From: Pseudomonadota bacterium
GTDB lineage: Bacteria; Myxococcota; Polyangia; GCA-2747355; JACKDQ01
DNA: 7,042 nt
NCBI GenBank assembly: GCA_030591195.1
Contig: JAUVBO010000129.1
Location: 1-7,042 of the forward strand
Direction of reading: 5' to 3'
This document shows, one piece after another, positions 1 to 5,176 of the stretch. The notes beneath the pieces were generated by a model, which was given only the letters and a program-made list of their open reading frames with translations, had not been told where the DNA came from and searched no databases. A program made the translations under genes and the position numbers. Positions within the stretch are counted from its first letter, which is position 1. The number at the start of each line of letters is the position of its first letter.

Positions 1-2
1 AA

Positions 3-3000
3 GGGACGGGTCCAGATCGTGAGCATCAGGGCCAGGGAGGTGGGCGAGGCGTCGAGGCGCTGCCGCCGGGATCGTTGATCGAACACTACCGGATAATCAA
101 CCTTATCGGCAGGGGTGGAATGGGCCAGGTCTACCTGGCTCGCGACACCAAGCTGGACCGCAAGGTGGCGATCAAGTTTCTCATCGTCGGCTCCGAGCGG
201 GTGAGTCAGCGCTTTCTGATCGAGGCGCGTGCCACAGCACGCTGTACGCACGAGAACATCGTGATCATCCACGAGGTGAACGAGTTCCAGGGTCGCCCCT
301 ACATGGTGCTCGAGTACCTCAAGGGCCAGCCGCTGTCCAACTGGTTGGCTGGCCGCCAGCTGTCGCCGGGTCGCGCGATAGAGCTGATCGTTCCGGTCGT
401 CAAGGCGCTGGTTCGCGCCCAGGAGTACGGCATCGTCCACCGCGACCTCAAGCCGGACAACGTGTTCGTTCTAGACAGCGGCGTGGTCAAGGTGCTCGAC
501 TTCGGCATCGCGCGCGTGCTCGACGAGGACGCCGAGCCGGTCGATGTTTCCCGGAAGCTCGAGCTCAACGATGCCTCGGTGGCGGACGCACGTCTGACTC
601 GTCAGGGCGAGCTCGTCGGCACCATGCACTACATGGCGCCGGAGCAGTGGCGAGGGGCCAACGTTGACGTGCGCGCCGACATCTGGGCTGTCGGCCTGAT
701 GCTGTACGAGATGATCGCTGGCGAGCATCCGCTATCCGGGATGGAGGGGATGCAGCTGGCCACCCGCGTGAATCTGTTGCGGGAGCCAATGCCGAGCGTC
801 AGCGGGCTGGTTCCGGAGGTGCCGGCTGCGATCGAGCAGTTGATCGCCCGCTGCCTGGCCAAGAATGTCGATCAGCGGTATGAGTCGGCGGCCGAGCTGC
901 TCAAGGAGCTCGAGCGACTGCGACCAGGCGGAGGGCGACGACAGCCCGAGGACGAGTGTCCCTACCCTGGGCTGGCCGCGTTTCAGGAGTCCGACGCCAG
1001 ACGCTATTTCGGTCGTTCGACTGAGATCGAGCACGCCGCGGCGCTGGTGCGGGAGCGTGCGCTGGTCGGCGTCACGGGGCCTTCGGGTGTCGGCAAGTCG
1101 TCCTTCGTCCGTGCCGGATTGATTCCCGCGCTCAAGCGGTCAGGCGAAAACTGGGAGGTCTTCACGGTGCGGCCAGGGAGGGATCCGATGGCCGCGCTGA
1201 CCAGCCTGTTGCAGCCGGTCACGCGGTCGTCCTCGTCGGACGGGCGCGAGCTCGGCAGTGAGCACGAAGCCCTGAAGCAGCGAATGCGCGACGACCCGGG
1301 ACACCTCGGGTCTTTGCTGCGGCAGCTAGCCCGTCAGAAACAGGCCTCGGTGCTCGTCTTCGTCGATCAGCTCGAGGATCTCTACACGCTGGGGCAGAAC
1401 GTCGACGAGCGCGCGGCTTTCACCCGTTGCCTCTCTGGCCTCGCCGACGACGCGCCGCTGCACGTCGTCGCCGCCATCCGGTCAGATTACCTCGATCGCG
1501 TCGAGGATGATCCTCTTCTCGGCCAGCTCACGAAGGGGTTGATCTCTCTACGGGCCCCCGGCCGCGAGGCGCTGGCCGAGGCACTCACCGGTCCGCTCGA
1601 GACGGCCAACTACCGATTCGAGACCGACGCGATCGTCGAGCGCATACTTGACGACATCGAGTCCAACGAGGGGGCGCTGCCGCTGGTGCAGCTCACCGTC
1701 GCCAAGCTATGGGATGCGCGCGATCGTGGGGCGCGGGTACTCACCGAGCAGAGCTTCAGGGCGATGGGGGGGGTCGCCGGCGCTCTGAGCGCGCACGCTG
1801 ATGCCTCGCTGGCCGCGCTCGCGGTGTCGGACCAGCGGGTGGTGCGGGCGTTGTTCAAGCGGCTGGTCACGTCAAATGGCACCCCGGCGAAGGTCGATCT
1901 GGCCGTGCTACGCGATCTGCCAGTCGGCGCCGAGGCAGCGCAACGCACGGTCGCCTACCTGGTGCAAACACGGCTATTGGTGCAGAGACGATCGGAGGAA
2001 GGAGGTCCGGCGGTCGAGATCGTACACGAGTCGTTGATCGGGTCCTGGCCAGAGCTGCGCCGTTGGATCGCGGAGGGCAAAGGGCGTGGTCTGTTGGCCA
2101 GGATCTTGCCAGCAATTCCGGACGGTCAATCGACGGAGTACGCTCGCTACAGGCTGGACCACCACCGAAGCGGGCTGGACTTCGCCTTCTTGATCGTCTA
2201 CCTGCTCGTTCCTAGCGCCGTGCCGTTCGACTGGCTGATCTTCGGCGATCTGTGGCGGGAGATGTTGGCGGTGCGTCTGACCTTCACCCTCCTCTGTGGC
2301 GTTTGTCATCTGCTCTCCCTCTTCACCCGTCTGCGGCAGCAGCCGGTGTTCATGTCTTTCGCGGTCAACGCGTTGGTGGCGCTCAATATCGCTGTTCTGT
2401 GTCACATCACCGGCGCGTACCGAAGTCCCTACTACGCAGGACAGCTCTTCGTGCTGATCGGGGTGGCCACGCTGTTTCCGTATCATCGAGTCTTCACCCT
2501 CGTGATCAACACCTCCACGATCGTCATCCACTACGGCATCACCCTCAGCCCCGCTCTGCTGCAGGGCGACTCCATCGTATGGCCCGAGTTCTGGAACAGC
2601 TTCTACTTCTTGAGCTTCGGCTATGGCATGTCGATCATCACCTCGATCTTGGTCGAGCGGTTTCGGCGGCAGGGCTTCTTGATGACCGAGAAGATCAAGG
2701 TGCTCTCGGTGCTCGATCCGCTCACCGAGACCTTCAACCGCGCGTATCTCTCCGAGCGGCTGCAGAAGGAGCTCGCTCGCAGCCGACGCTACGATCGTCC
2801 GCTTTCACTCGCCATGTGCGACATCGACGACTTCAAATCGATCAATGACAAGCATGGCTATCAGGCCGGAGACCAGGTGCTGTTTCGTTTCGCCGAGTGC
2901 CTCAAGCAGAGCGTCCGTCAGAACGACTGGGTGGCTCGTTGTGGCGGGGAGCAGCTCTTGGTGATCATGCCGGAGACCGACTTGGACGCCGCGACCAGCG

Positions 3001-3218
3001 TGGCCGACCGGCTGCGGCAGGAGGTGGACAGTCTGCGGATCCCGGTGGGGGATCAAATCATCGGGATCACGGCTAGTTTCGGGGTCACCGGCGCGGAGAG
3101 CAGCGCCCTGTTGGCAGAGATCAGCTTCGAGCAGCTCATCGAAAGCTCCGACAGTCTGCTCTACCAGGCAAAACAGCAGGGCAGGAACCGCGTGGCGGTC
3201 GCGCCGTCGGAGGATTGA
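3..3218 (+). CDS. Ser/Thr kinase - nSTAND1 NTPase - 6TM - GGDEF fusion protein (5' end probably outside window)
   Basis: Predicted membrane-bound signalling protein that phosphorylates Ser/Thr residues. Residues are numbered from a TTG at 75. The kinase domain (about 5-280) has glycine loop GRGGMG (12-17), VAIK Lys34, HRDLKPDN (122-129), DFG (142-144) and APE (188-190), so it looks active. The motif CPYPGLAAF (295-303) opens an nSTAND1-type NTPase with Walker A GPSGVGKSS (335-343), Walker B-like FVDQLEDL (Asp431) and a C-terminal HESLIGSWPELRRW helix (651-). Six hydrophobic helices follow (about 702-723, 729-750, 758-781, 786-802, 805-825, 840-860), leaving both ends cytoplasmic. A GGDEF domain (880-1040) ends the protein; its signature reads GGEQL (957-961), with RQND (948-951) at the I-site position and metal-site DID (916-918). 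Start: the TTG has no convincing ribosome site, and the frame is open upstream to base 3, reading a Gly/Gln-rich linker ending LPPGS, which is usual just before such kinase domains. I therefore report it as 5'-partial, with TTG75 probably an internal Leu. Domain assignments are from motifs read by eye. Confidence 0.93.
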   Translation, partial: GTGPDREHQGQGGGRGVEALPPGSLIEHYRIINLIGRGGMGQVYLARDTKLDRKVAIKFLIVGSERVSQRFLIEARATARCTHENIVIIHEVNEFQGRPYMVLEYLKGQPLSNWLAGRQLSPGRAIELIVPVVKALVRAQEYGIVHRDLKPDNVFVLDSGVVKVLDFGIARVLDEDAEPVDVSRKLELNDASVADARLTRQGELVGTMHYMAPEQWRGANVDVRADIWAVGLMLYEMIAGEHPLSGMEGMQLATRVNLLREPMPSVSGLVPEVPAAIEQLIARCLAKNVDQRYESAAELLKELERLRPGGGRRQPEDECPYPGLAAFQESDARRYFGRSTEIEHAAALVRERALVGVTGPSGVGKSSFVRAGLIPALKRSGENWEVFTVRPGRDPMAALTSLLQPVTRSSSSDGRELGSEHEALKQRMRDDPGHLGSLLRQLARQKQASVLVFVDQLEDLYTLGQNVDERAAFTRCLSGLADDAPLHVVAAIRSDYLDRVEDDPLLGQLTKGLISLRAPGREALAEALTGPLETANYRFETDAIVERILDDIESNEGALPLVQLTVAKLWDARDRGARVLTEQSFRAMGGVAGALSAHADASLAALAVSDQRVVRALFKRLVTSNGTPAKVDLAVLRDLPVGAEAAQRTVAYLVQTRLLVQRRSEEGGPAVEIVHESLIGSWPELRRWIAEGKGRGLLARILPAIPDGQSTEYARYRLDHHRSGLDFAFLIVYLLVPSAVPFDWLIFGDLWREMLAVRLTFTLLCGVCHLLSLFTRLRQQPVFMSFAVNALVALNIAVLCHITGAYRSPYYAGQLFVLIGVATLFPYHRVFTLVINTSTIVIHYGITLSPALLQGDSIVWPEFWNSFYFLSFGYGMSIITSILVERFRRQGFLMTEKIKVLSVLDPLTETFNRAYLSERLQKELARSRRYDRPLSLAMCDIDDFKSINDKHGYQAGDQVLFRFAECLKQSVRQNDWVARCGGEQLLVIMPETDLDAATSVADRLRQEVDSLRIPVGDQIIGITASFGVTGAESSALLAEISFEQLIESSDSLLYQAKQQGRNRVAVAPSED
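1766..1773 (+). repeat. G8 homopolymer inside the STAND-kinase gene
   Basis: Eight consecutive G residues span codons M564-G565-G566-V567 of the large kinase/STAND gene. The encoded GGVAGAL stretch is usual for this NTPase family, so the current length is the in-frame one. Tracts of this length can slip during replication; whether this one varies is unknown. Confidence 0.6.
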
Positions 3219-3324
3219 GGGATGCCCGCAGGTATCGTCAGGAGCTGGCGCCACGGCGGCGATGCAGCGGCGTCGGCAATCCCCGGTGGTGGGTCAGGAT
3301 CCCCGCCCCGAGGGGAGCTTCGGC
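3219..3324. other. Convergent intergenic gap, no convincing terminator
   Basis: These 106 bases separate the 3' ends of two convergent genes. I see no gene here. The only structures are a 5-bp inverted repeat, TCCCC (3300-3304) with GGGGA (3312-3316), and a 4-bp stem GAGC/GCTC closed by a TTCG loop (3315-3326) that overlaps the stop codon of the minus-strand lipoprotein gene. Neither is followed by a T-run on either strand, so a classical intrinsic terminator is not supported; Rho-dependent or weak bidirectional termination is possible. Confidence 0.4.
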
Positions 3325-4122
3325 TCAGCACTCGTTGTTCTTGGCCCAGAGGGGGTAGACGCAGACGGAGCGGCCGCAGTTGCCGTCGGGGCCGATGCGG
3401 GTGACGCAGTCCTGGCTCTGGCTGGGCTCGCAGTCGGTCTGGCTGGTGCAGATCCGCGCGCAGACGCCGGCGCCGAAGGTGTCGGCGGTGCAGCGGCTTC
3501 CGGGCAGGCAGTCCTGGTCGGTGGTGCAGCCGACCTTGGCGCAGTAGCCGCCAGGGAGCTCGGTCGACTGGTAACACTCGAGGCCGGGCTCGCAGTCGGT
3601 GATGGTGTCGCAGCCAGTGCCGCTGGTGGCCCGGACGTCGATCCGCAGCTCCTGGGTCGAGCCGCCCGCGAAGCTGACGCCGTCGGCGCAGCCGCGGGCG
3701 ATGACGAAGGTTCCCTGGTCGTTGCGGGTCAAGCCCTCGGCTGCGATCAGCAGCTCACGCTCGGCGGGCACCGCGATCGGTCCGATCTGCGCCGCGTCGG
3801 TCGAACCCTCCCAGGCGATCTGCTGCGGCTGCGCGACCGGGATCAGGCTCGGGCTCATCGGCTCGAGCTGATAGTTGGCCGGGATGTCGTCGCAGGTGAT
3901 CGACACGCCCTCGCGGGTCACTGCCGAGAGCACCGCGATACGAAAGGCGCGGACGAAGGTCTGGATCGTCCGGTCGATGACGATCGCGGCGCGCATGTCG
4001 CCGACGCTACCGGCGGGCGCTGCGGACCCGGGCGCAGGCGCGCAAGCGCTGAGGGCGCCGGCGCCGACGCCGAGCAGGCAGAGCACGAGGCCGAAGAAGC
4101 CAGCACGCGCACGGTCGGTCAT
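3325..4122 (-). CDS. Cysteine-rich lipoprotein, second gene of the minus-strand operon
   Basis: A 265-residue predicted lipoprotein of unknown function. Residues 1-26 form a lipoprotein signal (basic MTDRAR, then a hydrophobic run) ending in lipobox L24-S25-A26-C27, so Cys27 should be lipidated and the protein anchored to the envelope. The middle (about 35-165) is globular-looking with only two cysteines. The C-terminal 95 residues (171-265) hold 14 cysteines in three tandem units of the form C-x5-C-x5-7-C-x9-10-C, each starting with a C-x5-C pair such as CTTDQDC. This resembles the Dickkopf-like disulfide-rich repeats common in myxobacterial surface lipoproteins, which I infer are disulfide-bonded outside the cytoplasm. 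The start at 4122 is preferred over an in-frame ATG at 4251: it places the signal peptide at the N-terminus, overlaps the upstream stop as ATGA, and has GGTGA seven bases upstream. Translation is probably coupled to the TPR gene. Confidence 0.88.
   Translation of the reverse strand: MTDRARAGFFGLVLCLLGVGAGALSACAPAPGSAAPAGSVGDMRAAIVIDRTIQTFVRAFRIAVLSAVTREGVSITCDDIPANYQLEPMSPSLIPVAQPQQIAWEGSTDAAQIGPIAVPAERELLIAAEGLTRNDQGTFVIARGCADGVSFAGGSTQELRIDVRATSGTGCDTITDCEPGLECYQSTELPGGYCAKVGCTTDQDCLPGSRCTADTFGAGVCARICTSQTDCEPSQSQDCVTRIGPDGNCGRSVCVYPLWAKNNEC
3328..3612 (-). repeat. Three tandem cysteine-rich units in the lipoprotein C-terminus
   Basis: This stretch encodes residues 171-265 of the lipoprotein. 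Cysteines fall at 171, 177, 183, 194; 199, 205, 211, 221; and 225, 231, 239, 249, with extra cysteines at 254 and at the last residue, 265. Units begin every 26-28 residues. It is a protein-level repeat; the DNA copies are not identical. Confidence 0.8.
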
Positions 4123-5051
4123 CGAAGAATCACCGTCAGTCGCGCCGTGTCCGGCGGCACTGGCTGGGAGGGGCCGTCGTCGCGGGTCAAGAGCACCGCG
4201 GCCACCACCCCGCCGGCCACCGCCGCTGCGCCACCCGCGGCTAGCAGCCACCAGCCGACCCTGCTCTTGGGCTTCGTCGCCCGCCTGAGGATCACCTCGT
4301 AGGGATCCTCCTCGGTCCCGGCGCTGGTCAGGGGCTGACCCTTGGCGTCCCGAGCCTCGACGTAGAACGCGAGGCGCCCGGCCTTGTCGCCGATGGTCGC
4401 TCCCGGGATCACGGCCGAGATCTTAGTCTGGTCGGGCTTGAGGTCGACGCGGATGCGCGAGTAGTCCGGGCCGCGCCGGCGGCGCCAGTGGATCACCAGC
4501 TGCTTGACCCGCTTCTTCGGGTCGTCGACGTCGATCCGCACCTTCACCGGCTCGCCGGCCACGACCTTGCGCGGCGCCCGCGCGTCGAGCTCGATCTCCT
4601 TGCCGGAGCCAGGTTGGGTCGGCTGCGGACCGGCCGGTTGCTTGCCGCCGCCCGCTGCCTTGAATTGCTTGAGCGCTTCATCGAACATCGCCCGGATGCT
4701 CGGTGAGACACCGTCAGGCATGCGGAAATCTGGCCGACGCTTGAGCACCTCGGCGAAGGCCGCCACGGCGTTCTGCGGGTTTCCAAGCGCCGTGAAGCAG
4801 ACACCCATGTAGAGATAGGCGCGGGCGCGCTGAACCTGGGTTACCTCGGGGCTCTGGTGGACCTTGACCAGGGTTTGCAGGGCGCGTTCATACTCCAGTT
4901 GCTCGTAAGATGATTCGGCCTTCTTGAGCAGCGCGGCGGCGCTCTGACCGGATGGCTGCCCGGGCTGGGGCTGCTGCTGCTGGGCGAGGGCCTGAGCCCC
5001 GATGAGGAGCGGGAAGACGAGCACCAAGGCGCCAAGGGGAGGGCGAAGCAC
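4119..5051 (-). CDS. Secreted TPR protein with beta domain and C-terminal membrane anchor
   Basis: A 310-residue protein of unknown specific function, probably an envelope scaffold or adaptor. From a GTG at 5051 it has: a signal peptide (1-23, hydrophobic core, ALA cleavage motif before Gln24); a Gln/Pro-rich linker including a Q run encoded by CAG repeats; a TPR-like helical region (about 37-131, with A-x-Y-x-x-x-x-Y-x-x-A-L and A-x-x-x-x-G-x-x-x-x-x-L-G spacing); a second Gly/Pro/Gln linker; a beta-rich Ig-like domain (151-257); and one membrane helix (265-289) with a short tail. TPR regions bind proteins, so a partner in the envelope is likely. A longer reading from TTG at 5090 is possible, but it would put the N-terminus inside the promoter and bury the signal peptide behind 13 extra residues. 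Its stop overlaps the lipoprotein start by four bases. Confidence 0.88.
   Translation of the reverse strand: MLRPPLGALVLVFPLLIGAQALAQQQQPQPGQPSGQSAAALLKKAESSYEQLEYERALQTLVKVHQSPEVTQVQRARAYLYMGVCFTALGNPQNAVAAFAEVLKRRPDFRMPDGVSPSIRAMFDEALKQFKAAGGGKQPAGPQPTQPGSGKEIELDARAPRKVVAGEPVKVRIDVDDPKKRVKQLVIHWRRRRGPDYSRIRVDLKPDQTKISAVIPGATIGDKAGRLAFYVEARDAKGQPLTSAGTEEDPYEVILRRATKPKSRVGWWLLAAGGAAAVAGGVVAAVLLTRDDGPSQPVPPDTARLTVILR
4130..4134 (-). promoter_or_regulatory. Ribosome binding site of the lipoprotein gene
   Basis: On the minus strand GGTGA lies seven bases before the ATG at 4122 and inside the end of the TPR gene. It matches part of the anti-Shine-Dalgarno complement and, with the ATGA overlap, decides the lipoprotein start. 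Confidence 0.6.
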
Positions 5052-5057
5052 GGGAAA

Positions 5058-5086
5058 AATGTAATGGGCGGTCCAGGGGGTGTCAA
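5058..5086 (-). promoter_or_regulatory. Sigma70-like promoter of the TPR-lipoprotein operon
   Basis: On the minus strand a perfect -35 box TTGACA (5086-5081) is followed by a 17-base spacer and TACATT (5063-5058; 4 of 6 to TATAAT). An AT-rich patch at about 5097-5110 lies where an UP element would be (about -46 to -59). The expected +1, seven bases after the -10 box, is the G at 5051, which is the first base of an in-frame GTG. This suggests a leaderless transcript beginning at the start codon. Confidence 0.6.
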
Positions 5087-5128
5087 GCAAGCCCCCACAA
5101 TCACAAAAAGTTGCGGGTCTGCTCTGTG

Positions 5129-5157
5129 TTGCTCGGCGCTTTTGGTGTCGTTACACT
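5129..5157 (+). promoter_or_regulatory. Candidate promoter of the PEGA-kinase gene
   Basis: TTGCTC (5129-5134), a 17-base spacer and TACACT (5152-5157) form a moderate sigma70-like promoter (3 of 6 and 4 of 6 matches). The expected transcript start near 5164 leaves a leader of about 13 bases before the TTG at 5177. The match is weaker than that of the divergent promoter, so the call is tentative. Confidence 0.4.
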
Positions 5158-5165
5158 GCAGACAG

Positions 5166-5175
5166 GTATCGATAC
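5166..5175. promoter_or_regulatory. 10-bp perfect palindrome before the kinase start
   Basis: GTATCGATAC is a perfect palindrome lying between the predicted transcript start (about 5164) and the TTG start codon (5177). Its position would suit an operator or a small leader element. It is short and no second copy was seen in this control region. Confidence 0.3.
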
Positions 5176-5176
5176 T

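Noticed and set aside
1974..2531. Minus-strand 185-codon frame opposite the membrane part of the large kinase
   Set aside because: Highly charged shadow of the hydrophobic plus-strand segment; no start signal or domain.
3300..3326. Possible terminator hairpins between the convergent genes
   Set aside because: Stems are only 4-5 bp and no T-run follows on either strand.
3222..3404. Small plus-strand open frame just after the large kinase, preceded by GAGG
   Set aside because: The purine stretch is one base from the ATG, too close for a ribosome site, and the frame runs antisense into the lipoprotein gene with no recognisable content.
3262..4302. Long plus-strand open frame opposite the lipoprotein and the end of the TPR gene
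   Set aside because: The translation is an Ala/Gly/Asp/Arg-rich shadow without a domain or signal, and it is antisense to two genes with clear signal peptides and coupled starts.
4971..4982. Four-unit CTG/CAG trinucleotide repeat
   Set aside because: It simply encodes the short Gln run after the signal peptide of the TPR protein; too short to treat as a separate element.
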